Source of the DNA: Pseudooceanicola nitratireducens
GTDB taxonomy: Bacteria; Pseudomonadota; Alphaproteobacteria; Rhodobacterales; Rhodobacteraceae
Assembly (NCBI RefSeq): GCF_900109195.1
Contig: NZ_FNZG01000007.1
Coordinates: 1-64,000 of the forward strand
DNA length: 64,000 bases
Direction of reading: 5' to 3'
Positions 43,110 to 52,112 of this stretch are shown here, piece by piece (within the stretch, counting starts at the first letter, position 1; each line of letters begins with the position of its first letter). Below the pieces are notes generated by a model, which was given only the letters and a program-made list of their open reading frames with translations, searched no databases and was not told the DNA's origin. Made by a program: the position numbers and the translations under genes.

Positions 43110-43511
43110 TCAGCGGATGTTCTTCAGGTCACCAGAAAGATCCTTCAAGATCGGGCAATCCGGTCGGTGGTCTCCGCGGCAGGCCTCGACGAGATGGGAC
43201 AAGGTCTCGCGCATGTCCTGAAGCTGCGCGATCTTGTCGTCGATTGCGCTCAGGTGCTCTTCGGCGATGGCCTTCACCTGAGCGCTCGCCCGCGTTTCAT
43301 CCTCATAGAGATTCAAGAGATTGCGGCAATCCTCGATCGAGAACCCGAGCGCGCGCGCGCGACCCAGAAACGCAAGCTTGTGCAGATCGGTCTCGCGGAA
43401 TGCGCGGTATCCGTTGCCGCTGCGCTGCGGCCTGACCAGGCCGATATCCTCGTAGTAGCGGATGGTTTTGGGCGGGATGCCAGACCGCTCTGCAACTTCT
43501 CCAATGTTCAC
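43110..43511 (-). CDS. cueR: CueR-type copper-responsive MerR regulator
   Basis: 133 residues. MerR helix-turn-helix (MNIGEVAERSGIPPKTIRYYEDIGLV), a dimerisation helix and the metal loop CRGDHRPDC with C111 and C119, the same spacing as C112 and C120 in E. coli CueR. There is no Cys at the Zn-regulator position near 77 (S76/A77), as in Cu(I)/Ag(I)-specific members. It lies 12 bases after copA. Its promoters should be those at 46066, 46531 and 55130. Confidence 0.92.
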   Translation of the reverse strand: MNIGEVAERSGIPPKTIRYYEDIGLVRPQRSGNGYRAFRETDLHKLAFLGRARALGFSIEDCRNLLNLYEDETRASAQVKAIAEEHLSAIDDKIAQLQDMRETLSHLVEACRGDHRPDCPILKDLSGDLKNIR

Positions 43512-43523
43512 GACACGATCCTC

Positions 43524-46034
43524 CTATTCCGCGGGTTGGGTCTGTGCACTGATCCGTGGTGCGGTGATGTCTCTGTCTTCACGCAAGGCCGGCGCGATGC
43601 GGCGCAGACGCAGGGCGTTTGTCAGAACCGATACCGACGACAGGGCCATAGCACCCGCCGCGAAGACCGGGGAAAGAAGCAAACCAAAGGCCGGATAGAG
43701 AACCCCGGCAGCGACCGGGATCAGCGCGACATTGTACCCGAAGGCCCAGACGAGGTTCTGGCGAATGTTCGACATGGTGCGCCTGGAAACCTCAACCGCA
43801 TTCACCACGCCGCGCAGATCGCCTGACATCAAGACCACATCGGCGGATTCGATAGCGACATCGGTTCCGGTGCCGATGGCGATGCCGACATCCGCATGGG
43901 CCAAGGCCGGTGCATCATTGATGCCGTCGCCGACGAAAGCAATCATTCGGTCTCCCGCGCGCAGATCGTCGAGCGCTGCGACCTTGCCATCCGGCAGGAC
44001 ACCCGCGATCACGTGGTCGATTCCGGTTTCGCGCGCGATGGCCTCCGCCGTCTCGCGTTTGTCTCCGGTGATCATCGCAACCTTGAAACCGCGCGCGTGC
44101 AGGGCTGCAATGGCTTCCTGGCTGGCGGGTTTCACGGGGTCCGCCACGGCGATCACTGCGGCCAGTTTGCCGTCGATCGCCGCATAAAGCGCTGTCCGGC
44201 CCCGCCCTGCCAGCTCGGCTTCCGTTTCGACCAAGGCGGCGATTTCGATCCCTTCGCGGGACATATAACGGTCCGCGCCGACCATCACCTCCTGACCTTC
44301 GACAGTCGCGGCGACGCCGTAACCGGTGATCGACCGGAAGCCCGTGGCATTCGGAACGGCGATCCCTTCGGCCCGCGCGCCGCGGACAATGGCTTCGGCG
44401 ATGGGATGCTCAGACTGGGCCTCCACAGCGGCGATCAGGCTCAGCACTTTGTCTCGGTCGAAACCGTCGGTAGTGACCAGATCGGTCAGCGACGGCTGGC
44501 CTTCGGTGACAGTCCCCGTCTTGTCGAGTGCGATGACATCGACTTCGGACAAGGCTTGGAGCGCATCCCCCTTGCGGAACAAGACTCCCATCTCTGCGGC
44601 GCGCCCGGTGCCCACCATGATCGACGTGGGTGTGGCCAAGCCCATGGCGCAAGGACAGGCGATGATCAGAACCGAGACGCCGGCCACCAGCGCAAAGGTC
44701 AAAGCCGGGTCCGGTCCGACAAGCAACCAGATCACAACCGTGAGTGCCGCGAGCACCATGACGGCAGGCACGAACCACAGGGTCACGCGGTCAACTAGGC
44801 CCTGGATGGGCAGCTTGGCACCTTGAGCCTCTTCGACCATGCGGATGATCTGCGCGAGTGTGGTATCTGAACCAACCCGTGCGGCCTTAAACGTCAGGCT
44901 TCCAGTGCCGTTGACAGTCCCGCCAGTGACAGCGGCACCAGCGGTTTTCTGCACGGGCACGGGCTCTCCGGTAATCATGCTCTCATCGACATTACTCGAC
45001 CCCTCGGTCACCTCGCCATCCACGGGGATCCGTTCACCCGGTCGGACAAGGATCACATCGCCGACAGCGAGTGCGTCGACATCGACCTCCGCCGTTTCAC
45101 CGCCCCGAATGACGCGCGCGGTGCGGACCTGCAGGCCCAGCAAAGCCTGAATCGCTGCGCCGGTGCGACCCTTCGCGCGTGCCTCAAGCCAGCGCCCAAC
45201 CAGAATGAGGACGACGATGACCGCAGCTGCCTCAAAGTAAACCGCGCGTACCCCCTCTGGCAGGAGTCCGGGAAGAAAGGTTGCGACCACCGAGTACCCC
45301 CAGGCCGCGCCGGTGCCGACGGCAACGAGGCTGTTCATGTCCGGCGCGCCCTTGAAAAGCGCGGGAAACCCCTTGGTGTAGAAATGGCGTCCCGGCCCGA
45401 AGAGGACGAGTGTTGCGAGGACGAACTGGATGATCCAAGACGTTTGGAGACCAATCGTCGTCATCACCAAGTGATGAAATGCCGGAATAAGATGGGAGCC
45501 CATTTCTAGGATGAAGACCGGGAGCGTTAGAATTGCTGCCAAAAGGACGCTGCGACGCAGTCCGTCGGCTTCTTCTGCCTTGCGTGCGGCGCGAGACTGG
45601 CTCGCCTGCGCCTCTGCAATCTCGGCCGGATAACCAATCGCCGCCGATGCCGCCATCAAATCGCCCAAGGACACCGCGCCCTCGAGATACTCGATCGTTG
45701 CCGTTTCTGCCGCCAGGTTCACGCTGACGGAAAGCACTCCGGGCACGTCCGCCAGTGCCTTGTCCACCCGTCCGACGCAGGATGCGCAGGACATGGACGC
45801 AATGTTCAAAGTGACTTTGGATGTCCGCGCGGGATAACCCAAGGAGGCAAGCGTCTGCGTGGCGTCGGTTAGCCGAGACGGATCATCCAGCGAAAGGCGC
45901 GCCGTCTCAGACGCGAGGTTGACGGCGACGTCGGAAACGCCGTCGAGCCCCGCCAAGGCCTTTTCAACACGTCCCACGCAGGATGCACAGGTCATGCCGT
46001 CGATGCTGAGCGTTGTTTGGCTGGTGTCGGTCAT
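43524..46034 (-). CDS. copA: Cu(I) P1B-type ATPase CopA
   Basis: 836 residues. Two HMA domains with TCASC (C16, C19) and SCASC (C83, C86); membrane helices; ion motif CPC in [13 protein letters not shown]; phosphorylated Asp in [11 protein letters not shown] motif in [23 protein letters not shown] hinge. This is the P1B-1 form that exports Cu(I) from the cytoplasm. A CueR-type promoter is upstream at 46066-46096, and cueR follows in the same operon, giving a feedback loop. Confidence 0.96.
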   Translation of the reverse strand: MTDTSQTTLSIDGMTCASCVGRVEKALAGLDGVSDVAVNLASETARLSLDDPSRLTDATQTLASLGYPARTSKVTLNIASMSCASCVGRVDKALADVPGVLSVSVNLAAETATIEYLEGAVSLGDLMAASAAIGYPAEIAEAQASQSRAARKAEEADGLRRSVLLAAILTLPVFILEMGSHLIPAFHHLVMTTIGLQTSWIIQFVLATLVLFGPGRHFYTKGFPALFKGAPDMNSLVAVGTGAAWGYSVVATFLPGLLPEGVRAVYFEAAAVIVVLILVGRWLEARAKGRTGAAIQALLGLQVRTARVIRGGETAEVDVDALAVGDVILVRPGERIPVDGEVTEGSSNVDESMITGEPVPVQKTAGAAVTGGTVNGTGSLTFKAARVGSDTTLAQIIRMVEEAQGAKLPIQGLVDRVTLWFVPAVMVLAALTVVIWLLVGPDPALTFALVAGVSVLIIACPCAMGLATPTSIMVGTGRAAEMGVLFRKGDALQALSEVDVIALDKTGTVTEGQPSLTDLVTTDGFDRDKVLSLIAAVEAQSEHPIAEAIVRGARAEGIAVPNATGFRSITGYGVAATVEGQEVMVGADRYMSREGIEIAALVETEAELAGRGRTALYAAIDGKLAAVIAVADPVKPASQEAIAALHARGFKVAMITGDKRETAEAIARETGIDHVIAGVLPDGKVAALDDLRAGDRMIAFVGDGINDAPALAHADVGIAIGTGTDVAIESADVVLMSGDLRGVVNAVEVSRRTMSNIRQNLVWAFGYNVALIPVAAGVLYPAFGLLLSPVFAAGAMALSSVSVLTNALRLRRIAPALREDRDITAPRISAQTQPAE

Positions 46035-46065
46035 AGCGTGTTACCTGGATTGTATGGTCTAGGCA

Positions 46066-46096
46066 GATATAGGGCTTCCAGTCACTGGAAGCTCAA
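46066..46096 (-). promoter_or_regulatory. CueR-type promoter of copA
   Basis: Minus strand: -35 TTGAGC, 19-bp spacer TTCCAGTGACTGGAAGCCC with the dyad CTTCCAG/CTGGAAG, and -10 TATATC. This matches the known CueR operator form closely. The ATG of copA is 32 bases from the -10. Confidence 0.88.
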
Positions 46097-46173
46097 GGGG
46101 TCATCGGAGATTTCTTTTGGTGACCGGCACAGCATCAACCTGAAGCATGTCTAACCCCCTGTTTCCAATTGAA

Positions 46174-46193
46174 ATGTATCGATTTGTAAACTT
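46174..46193. promoter_or_regulatory. Candidate copper response-regulator site 2 (copA / 46241 gene)
   Basis: Half-sites ATGTATCGAT and TTGTAAACTT in direct order with a 10-bp period. It is 48 bases before the small membrane-protein gene on the plus strand and beyond the copA promoter. Together with the CueR promoter it would give this region two copper inputs. Confidence 0.6.
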
Positions 46194-46240
46194 GGCGGAC
46201 AAGCCACCGGTGCGCTATTCCCCGGTCAGGAGAGTGCCCG

Positions 46241-46534
46241 ATGAAAATGTCAGATCAGGAACAGCAGCCGCAGAATTCAAAAATGATGCACGTCGGCATG
46301 TGGGTGTGCTGCGCGGTGATGCTGCTTCCGCTGCTTGTTTTCTTTGCCCGAGGCGGCTCGTTTTTTGGATTGCAGGACATTTTGGGCGTTCTAGCACCAA
46401 TCGCCCTTTGCCTCGGCGCACATGGCGTGATGTTCTTCTTCATGGGGAAGTCCTGCCATGGAAGCGGCAAGTCATCGGATAGCAACGCACCCGCGCCCTC
46501 AAAAGCCCCTTTTCCAACATCGATGGATGCTTGA
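46241..46534 (+). CDS. Small membrane protein between copA and copZ
   Basis: 97 residues. AGGAG stands 8 bases before the ATG. Two hydrophobic helices (about 19-37 and 46-66) with Cys, Met and His near or inside them (MMHVGMWVCCAVML, GAHGVMFFFMGKSCHGSG). The Met/Cys/His content in a copper context suggests a metal-handling role, but no family is recognised. The copZ promoter overlaps its stop codon. Confidence 0.65.
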   Translation: MKMSDQEQQPQNSKMMHVGMWVCCAVMLLPLLVFFARGGSFFGLQDILGVLAPIALCLGAHGVMFFFMGKSCHGSGKSSDSNAPAPSKAPFPTSMDA

Positions 46535-46561
46535 CCTTCCACCCGCTGGAACCCTTAGTTC
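46531..46561 (+). promoter_or_regulatory. CueR-type promoter of copZ
   Basis: Plus strand: -35 TTGACC, 19-bp spacer TTCCACCCGCTGGAACCCT and -10 TAGTTC. The dyad TTCCA/TGGAA is the CueR kind. The ATG of copZ is 24 bases after the -10. The promoter overlaps the end of the preceding small gene. Confidence 0.82.
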
Positions 46562-46585
46562 CTATGAGTGAGAAGAGGATACACC

Positions 46586-46801
46586 ATGAAATTTCACGTC
46601 CCAGACATGAGCTGCGGCCATTGCATTGCAGCTATCGAAAAAGCGGTCAAGGCTGCAGACCCGTCCGCAACCATTCGGCCGGATTTGGCTGCACACACGA
46701 CAGAGATCGACTCGACAGCCTCCTCCTCGGCGGCCCTGCTTCAGGTTCTTGCGGAAGCTGGTTATCCGGCGACCGCTCTGGAAGAAGGTCCGGAGGATTG
46801 A
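46586..46801 (+). CDS. copZ: CopZ-like cytoplasmic copper chaperone
   Basis: 71 residues. One HMA domain with the metal motif MSCGHC near the N-terminus (MKFHVPDMSCGHCIAAIEKAV). It carries Cu(I) to CopA or CueR. The ATG at 46586 is chosen over 46568, since the family starts with a short beta strand. It is followed by the lipoprotein-like gene at 46798, overlapping by 4 bases. Confidence 0.9.
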   Translation: MKFHVPDMSCGHCIAAIEKAVKAADPSATIRPDLAAHTTEIDSTASSSAALLQVLAEAGYPATALEEGPED

Positions 46802-47079
46802 AGAGCCGGATAAACACGATCTTGAAGGCGTCGGGCTTGATCTTTAGTGCTTATCTGCTGACCGGATATTCCACGACACCCGTGGTCGATGCGGACGGTG
46901 CCTTCACCGAATTGCCTGAACCACTCGTCGGTCTCGCTGCGCCATACCAGAACCTCAACAAGGTACGGCTTGATCCGAATGACAATTGTTTTTGGTATCT
47001 TCACAACGGCCCGGTTGAAGCGACCTGGTTGCCTCTCAGAACGCCACAAGGCAATCCAATCTGCCAGGCGGTGAGCTAG
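46798..47079 (+). CDS. Degenerate copy of the small lipoprotein at 641-925
   Basis: About 93 residues from a TTG overlapping the copZ stop; a TTG at 46822 is an alternative, and no ATG fits. The tail (NCFWYLHNGPVEATWLPLRTPQGNPICQ) matches the paralog at 641-925. The lipobox Cys is lost (LLTGY in place of LLAGC), so it cannot be lipid-anchored in the same way. It is convergent to an L,D-transpeptidase gene, as the first copy is. It may be in decay or have become a soluble or membrane-held form. Confidence 0.6.
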   Translation: MKSRINTILKASGLIFSAYLLTGYSTTPVVDADGAFTELPEPLVGLAAPYQNLNKVRLDPNDNCFWYLHNGPVEATWLPLRTPQGNPICQAVS

Positions 47080-47113
47080 TTCAAGACGCTTTGAGCAACA
47101 CCAAAATGCCCCA

Positions 47114-47782
47114 TTAGCCCCCGATCGCATCTTCGGGCGGATACAGGTGAGCGGTTTTGCCCGTTTCCACGTTGGGATAGAGATCGTTGATATGTGCCAT
47201 GATCATGCGCACGCACCCCGAACTCGCCCGACCTCCGATCGAACGCGGCTCAGGCGATCCATGAATACGCAGATAAGTGTCCCGGTTCCCCACGTAGAGA
47301 TAAAGCGCACGGGATCCCAATGGGTTGGTTGGCCCCGCGTCCATCCCCTCCGCATGCTGTGCATAAAGGTCCGGGTCGCGTTCGATCATGTCGTCCGTTG
47401 GACGCCACGTGGGCCACTTGGCTTTACGCCGGATCGTGTAGACACCCGGCTCGTACAATGTCCCGCGTGCGATGGCCACGCCATAGCGCATCGCCGTGCT
47501 GCCGTTCGGCTCGATATGATACAAGTAGCGCGCAACGGCATCGACATGGATGTCACCCGGCACGAGGCCCGCCTTTGCCTCCACCCGAACCGGTAGGAAC
47601 CGCGGATGAACCCCCCACGGATTGGAAGTTGAGGGGTCATAACCCGGAGGTGTGACTTGCGCATCCCAGACATCCCACATCGCGCGCGGGGACGTGGGCG
47701 CTGCCGATATCGACGTGGCGAGTGGCGCCGAAAAGAGCATTGCAGACCCTACCACAAAGTGCCGACGCGTCAGTTTGGCCAT
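47114..47782 (-). CDS. L,D-transpeptidase (YkuD family), copper operon
   Basis: 222 residues, a close paralog of the 971-1633 enzyme. Tat-like signal (KLTRRHFVVGSAMLF), and catalytic RIHGSPEPRSIGG and SSGCVRMIMAHINDLYPNVE. It is the last gene of the operon that starts at 52681. Peptidoglycan 3-3 crosslinks do not need the copper-sensitive normal pathway; in E. coli one L,D-transpeptidase (LdtA group) is itself inhibited by copper, so extra copies under copper control may hold up wall synthesis. That role is inferred. Confidence 0.9.
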   Translation of the reverse strand: MAKLTRRHFVVGSAMLFSAPLATSISAAPTSPRAMWDVWDAQVTPPGYDPSTSNPWGVHPRFLPVRVEAKAGLVPGDIHVDAVARYLYHIEPNGSTAMRYGVAIARGTLYEPGVYTIRRKAKWPTWRPTDDMIERDPDLYAQHAEGMDAGPTNPLGSRALYLYVGNRDTYLRIHGSPEPRSIGGRASSGCVRMIMAHINDLYPNVETGKTAHLYPPEDAIGG

Positions 47783-47836
47783 CAAAATACCTCTTTCACT
47801 CGTCTTGACTGTGTCCGTTCGCCAATTGTCAGGAAA

Positions 47837-48565
47837 CTATTGACCTGCGGCGCGTGCCTCCTGCGTAAGACGGATCATCTGATCGGCCTCGATGACCCCC
47901 GGAACCAGCGCGTCTCCGATCACAAAGGATGGCGTGCCATTGAAGCCGAGCGCGCGGCTCATCTCCATTGACGCCGCGATATGGGCATCGATCTCAGGTG
48001 CCTGCATGTCCCGTCGCAGCTGCGCGATATCCAAACCAATCTCCTGTGCGACCTGGATGACGGACGCTTCCTCGGCCCGGCCTTGCATGCCCATCAACGC
48101 CCAGTGAAATTCCTCGTATTTACCCTGCTCTCGCGCGGCCAATGCGGCGCGCGCGGCAAAAACAGAGCCGTCGCCGAGGATCGGCCACTCTCGATAGACC
48201 AGCCTCACATTGGGATCTTCGTCCAAGAGCGCTTCAATATGCGGCTTTACCCTACGGCAATAGGGGCAGTTGTAATCGAAGAACTCCACGACCGTGACGT
48301 CGCCTTCTGGATTTCCGAGAACCGGTGCGTTCGGGTCGTTCTCGAGGAGATCGCGATTTTCGGAGAGGACACTCGCCGCCGCGGCCGCCTGCCGTTCCTG
48401 TTCACGCCGTTCAATGATCTGAACCGCCTCGAGGACGATCTCCGGGTTTTCGCGGATGGCCTCCAGGACCAATTCCTTGACCCGGTCTTCGCTGAGCGCG
48501 TCAGCATGAGACGCGAATGGGGCGAGCAAAGTGACGACCAGAGACATCGTCATTGCGATCTTCAT
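47837..48565 (-). CDS. scsC: ScsC/DsbA-type periplasmic thiol oxidoreductase
   Basis: 242 residues. Signal peptide, then a helical N-terminal extension (EDRVKELVLEAIRENPEIVLEAVQIIERREQE), typical of ScsC proteins that use it to form trimers, then a DsbA fold with CPYC in FFDYNCPYCRRVK and cis-Pro GTPSFVIG. ScsC works with ScsB (38525) in copper resistance of enterobacteria. It is placed between cytochrome c and the L,D-transpeptidase in the copper oxidase operon. Confidence 0.9.
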   Translation of the reverse strand: MKIAMTMSLVVTLLAPFASHADALSEDRVKELVLEAIRENPEIVLEAVQIIERREQERQAAAAASVLSENRDLLENDPNAPVLGNPEGDVTVVEFFDYNCPYCRRVKPHIEALLDEDPNVRLVYREWPILGDGSVFAARAALAAREQGKYEEFHWALMGMQGRAEEASVIQVAQEIGLDIAQLRRDMQAPEIDAHIAASMEMSRALGFNGTPSFVIGDALVPGVIEADQMIRLTQEARAAGQ

Positions 48566-48575
48566 GAGAGTTCTC

Positions 48576-49052
48576 CTAGTTCACCGGCACACCATGGGTG
48601 CGCGCGTACTGAATATCCTGTATTTCCTCGGGCCAGGTCGACTTGATGTACCCGAGGATATTCCAGATTTCCTGGTCGGACAGTTGGTCGCCGAATCCGG
48701 GCATACCGCTGTCGAACTCCATGCCCTGAGCGGCCATCACCTCTCGGCCCCCAAGCTTTGTGTAGTCGAACAGCACCTGGTCGGCATGATGCCAGGTGTG
48801 ACCCGTTTCATCATGGGGAGGTGCAGGCAGCCGACCGTCCGCGCCCGGACTCCGCCAGTTGTCCTGACCCTCCAGATTGGCCCCATGGCACGCAGCGCAG
48901 GTCTCGGCATAAAGCGCTTCGCCGGCCACGAGATCGACGCTTTCCGGCATCACCACGCTTTGGACATCACCGGCAGACCCGGTCCAGACATAGGCTGCCG
49001 CCCCGAGAGCCGCCAGGACACCAATCCCGAGGATGGCAGCCATCGCTCTCAT
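48576..49052 (-). CDS. Cytochrome c, membrane-anchored
   Basis: 159 codons, with the start overlapping the multicopper oxidase stop by 4 bases. An N-terminal hydrophobic anchor (AAILGIGVLAALGAAAYVW), haem motif CAACHG, and the distal Met likely in GMEFDSGMPGFG. It ends with KSTWPEEIQ. It may take electrons released when the multicopper oxidase or CopC/D oxidise Cu(I), or feed a terminal oxidase. A second cytochrome lies at 51672. Confidence 0.88.
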   Translation of the reverse strand: MRAMAAILGIGVLAALGAAAYVWTGSAGDVQSVVMPESVDLVAGEALYAETCAACHGANLEGQDNWRSPGADGRLPAPPHDETGHTWHHADQVLFDYTKLGGREVMAAQGMEFDSGMPGFGDQLSDQEIWNILGYIKSTWPEEIQDIQYARTHGVPVN

Positions 49053-50434
49053 GCCACATTGACCCATGTCATCATGCCGGACGCCGCGTGTGACAGCATA
49101 TGGCAATGCAGCAACCATTTTCCGGGGTTGTCTGCCACGAAGGCAAGGGCGCGCACTTCGCCCCGGTCCAGCAGTGTGGTGTCGCGTAGCGCGCCGAGGC
49201 TGCCATCGGCTGCGATCTCGTGAAAGTGCATCCCATGGAGATGCATGGCATGCGGAAACGACGTGTCATTGGTGATCTTCAGCCGAACGGTTTCGCCACG
49301 CGACAACTCCGCCAGTGCTGGACCATCCATGCCCCCCACCGCGCCATTGAAGGCCCAGAAGTTTCCTGTCTCCATCATGTCGCGCATCGAAGACATCCGA
49401 CCGCCCATCATGGCACCGCGCATGCCGCCCATGGCCCCCCCTTCCATCAGCAATGCGATGTCCCTTGCCGATCCCAGATCGGGGATGGCATGGGCATTCG
49501 GTGGGAGGGGTTGAGGCGTTCCGCGCCGCGCGCGTGTACCGTCGCCTGTCACCTCGAAGGCCACCTGAGAAAAGCTTTCATCGCGGCTCAATTGCACGAT
49601 ATGGCCTGCGCTGCCGACCTCTGCGGTCACGTCGACGATCAGGTCCACCCGTTGTGCCGACGACAGCAGGAATGAACCTTCCACGGGTTGCGGCACGGCC
49701 AGCGGCATCCCGTCCATGGCCACAATCCAGCCTTCGAGCCCCTCCAGCGCAAGTTGGAAAATCCGGGCGTTGGACGCATTGATCAGCCGCAGGCGCAGAC
49801 GCTCATGCCGTTTCACGCTCTTTGCGAGATTGTAGACGCCGTTCGTTGTGATGTAATTTCCAAGACGCCCGGCATGGCTGAGGTCATGCATCGCCCCGAA
49901 AGTATCCGCAATCTGGGCTGTTTCCGGATCGATCCGCCAATCGTCGAGGATCAGGACCTCTTCACGGTCGATATCGATCGGCTCCGGCTCTTCGACGATC
50001 AGCGCACCCTGAAGACCACGTGCGACTTGCTCGAACGAGCGGTTGTGCGCGTGATACCAGTAGGTGCCCGCATCGGGGACAACGAAATCGTAGTCAAAGC
50101 TGTCCCCGGGGCGAATGGCGTCCTGCGTCAGACCGGCCACCCCATCCATCGCATTGTCGATGCGGATCCCGTGCCAATGGGTCGATGTCGGATCGGGTAA
50201 CTCATTGATAATACGTCTCTGTACCCGCGCGCCTTGCGTAACCCGGATTTCAGGGCCCGGCGCGATACCATCGAACCCCCAGATCTGTGTTTTTCCGTAG
50301 TCATCAGGCAAAAGCTGTATATCTGCGACCCGGGCTGTCACCGCGCGCATGTCTGTCTGCGCGAACAGTGAATTCGGCATGCACGCCAAACCGGCAGCAC
50401 TCATGCGAAGAAAATCGCGTTTTGAAAGTTTCAT
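49049..50434 (-). CDS. Multicopper oxidase (CueO/CopA-like)
   Basis: 461 residues. Signal peptide with a Tat-like KRDFLR. Copper ligands: HWHG, YWYHAHNRS, HLHGMHFHE and LLHCHMLSHAASGMM, the full set for T1, T2 and T3 sites. A Met-rich stretch (GGAMGGMRGAMMGGRM and MRDMM, about 350-380) is like the Cu(I)-binding helix of CueO. It oxidises Cu(I) to less toxic Cu(II) in the periplasm. It lies between copD and cytochrome c. Start 50434 overlaps copD by 4 bases. Confidence 0.93.
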   Translation of the reverse strand: MKLSKRDFLRMSAAGLACMPNSLFAQTDMRAVTARVADIQLLPDDYGKTQIWGFDGIAPGPEIRVTQGARVQRRIINELPDPTSTHWHGIRIDNAMDGVAGLTQDAIRPGDSFDYDFVVPDAGTYWYHAHNRSFEQVARGLQGALIVEEPEPIDIDREEVLILDDWRIDPETAQIADTFGAMHDLSHAGRLGNYITTNGVYNLAKSVKRHERLRLRLINASNARIFQLALEGLEGWIVAMDGMPLAVPQPVEGSFLLSSAQRVDLIVDVTAEVGSAGHIVQLSRDESFSQVAFEVTGDGTRARRGTPQPLPPNAHAIPDLGSARDIALLMEGGAMGGMRGAMMGGRMSSMRDMMETGNFWAFNGAVGGMDGPALAELSRGETVRLKITNDTSFPHAMHLHGMHFHEIAADGSLGALRDTTLLDRGEVRALAFVADNPGKWLLHCHMLSHAASGMMTWVNVA

Positions 50435-51297
50435 GATGGCACCGTTAGAATTGAGGTGAAGACAGCCGTGGCAAGCAAGATGACACCGATACAAACCCAT
50501 TCGAGAGAAATCGATCTTGCAAGGTGTGGCCCAGCTTTGGGATCACCGCTCTGCAAAGCGGGCACAAGCCGTGTTTTGTTGATGGCGGCAAGGGCCAGAA
50601 GCAGCGTCACGACGGCAATCTTTGCCAGAAGTGTCAAACCATAGGCAGTGCCGAGAAGCGCGGGTAACGAACCAACCAGTCGCCAGGTCATTACCACGCC
50701 AGCGAGTAGTAGGAGTGGGACCGCAACAGATGCGACCTGTCCAAAGCGATGTCCAAGCACGGCAGCAACTCGCAATGTGTCCGCAGACCCCGAAAGCTTA
50801 TGGAGTGGAAGAAGGACGCCGATCCAGAATGCGGCAACGATCAGATGACCGAACAAGACGCTCTGAAACCACAGGCGATCTTCGCTGGCGACATGACCGA
50901 TCTCGCAAAAACTCCAGATTGCCAAGAAACTGCCCAAGAGCGCGACCCATAGCCACCGTCCCCCCAAGACCACACCGGTCAGGAGTGCCCCCAGGCCCAG
51001 TAGCCGCAACAGCAGGGCGTCTCCGGGCGGCGTTTCCCAGAGCAACGCCAGGATCGCCAGATCAGTCATGCCTGAAGCATCATCCATGAGCACCGCGCCC
51101 CGCACGGCAAAGCCGAGGAATGACATTGTAGCCGCCAAAAGAGCAAAGAAGACGGCCCAGGCGCGTAGAAAACGGTCGAGCCCAGCCAACTGCTCGGAAA
51201 AGACTTGGCGACAGAGTATCAGCCCGGCACTCGTGAGGACGCCGAGATAGAGCAAAAACTTTGTGGCAACCGCAGCCTGTCCCCAGATATCCGGCAC
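50431..51297 (-). CDS. copD: CopD-family copper membrane protein
   Basis: 288 residues, about eight helices. The N-terminus (FLLYLGVLTSAGLILC) and the motifs FGHLIVAAFWIGVLLPL and SLEWVCIGVILLATAVFT fit CopD. CopC and CopD act together in moving copper over the inner membrane. copC lies 4 bases upstream. Confidence 0.88.
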   Translation of the reverse strand: MPDIWGQAAVATKFLLYLGVLTSAGLILCRQVFSEQLAGLDRFLRAWAVFFALLAATMSFLGFAVRGAVLMDDASGMTDLAILALLWETPPGDALLLRLLGLGALLTGVVLGGRWLWVALLGSFLAIWSFCEIGHVASEDRLWFQSVLFGHLIVAAFWIGVLLPLHKLSGSADTLRVAAVLGHRFGQVASVAVPLLLLAGVVMTWRLVGSLPALLGTAYGLTLLAKIAVVTLLLALAAINKTRLVPALQSGDPKAGPHLARSISLEWVCIGVILLATAVFTSILTVPS

Positions 51298-51300
51298 CGC

Positions 51301-51645
51301 TCACTTCACTTCAAACGAGAAGACACCGTTCATCGGGTGCCCATCAACACCAAGCCCGCGCCATTCAATGTGATACATGCCCGGCCCCATGGGCGTGAGA
51401 GGAAGCGAGAATTCTTTGACAAAACCGGATTGGGTGCCGAGGTCCAGAGCCTCGGTGTGCGTCTCAGCATGGGTCATTTCGACTTTCGTCAATCGCATCC
51501 CATCGTTGAAGCGCAATCCAATCGTCTCCGGTACGGCGTCAAGAATGGCTCCGTCTGCAGGCGTCATGCTTTCCTTTTCAGAATGGGCGAGGGCTTGCGC
51601 GCTGGTCAGCGCCAAAAAAATTGTCAGTGCGACTCTGTATATCAC
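51301..51645 (-). CDS. copC: CopC periplasmic copper-binding protein
   Basis: 114 residues. Signal peptide ending ALA, mature N-terminus HSEKESMTPADGA, whose first His is the usual Cu(II) ligand, and the C-terminal DGHPMNGVFSFEV with the second His. The length and order are those of CopC (about 100 mature residues). It may deliver Cu(II) to CopD or store it. Confidence 0.92.
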   Translation of the reverse strand: MIYRVALTIFLALTSAQALAHSEKESMTPADGAILDAVPETIGLRFNDGMRLTKVEMTHAETHTEALDLGTQSGFVKEFSLPLTPMGPGMYHIEWRGLGVDGHPMNGVFSFEVK

Positions 51646-51671
51646 GGATCGTCCTTCGTCGGTTTCTTCAG

Positions 51672-52112
51672 TCAGTTTATACCATTCGCGCGTTGCAACT
51701 CACGCACATAGGCCACGATCATTTTCACATCGCCATCGGTGACACCTTCGACCGGCGGCATGTTCCCAAAGCGCCAATGATGCGCACGGACACCATTCTT
51801 GGCCGCCAGAAGGAAAGCGGCATCCCCATGGTGGCTGGGTTCGTAAATCTTATGCACAAGAGGGGGCGCCACACCGTCCTGCCCGGCAGCATTTGCGCCG
51901 TGACAGGCTGCACATTTCGCATCGTAGGCCAGTTTGCCGACCTCCGCGTTGGCCGACAGCACTTCCGGCAAGGCGACATCGACCATGGGCCCGTTGGCGC
52001 GAGACGCGTCGTCCGTGGTCGTTGCCACGTCATCGTCAGTTGGTCCTGTCCACCAGAAGCCAATGCCAAGAACCACCGCAAGGGCGACGGATAAGATCGT
52101 GTAACGCCCCAT
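51672..52112 (-). CDS. Cytochrome c with N-terminal anchor
   Basis: 146 residues. Hydrophobic anchor (ILSVALAVVLGIGFWW), haem motif CAACHGANAAGQDGVAPPL and a distal Met in NMPPVEGV. The ATG overlaps the stop of the L,D-transpeptidase gene (TGATG). The pair of cytochromes around copC-copD-multicopper oxidase suggests that copper oxidation is coupled to the respiratory chain. Confidence 0.9.
   Translation of the reverse strand: MGRYTILSVALAVVLGIGFWWTGPTDDDVATTTDDASRANGPMVDVALPEVLSANAEVGKLAYDAKCAACHGANAAGQDGVAPPLVHKIYEPSHHGDAAFLLAAKNGVRAHHWRFGNMPPVEGVTDGDVKMIVAYVRELQRANGIN

Noticed and set aside
46184-46215. Another MerR-type promoter before the 46241 gene
   Set aside because: TTGGCG and TATTCC are spaced 18 bp apart but lack a dyad between them; it is at best an ordinary promoter.
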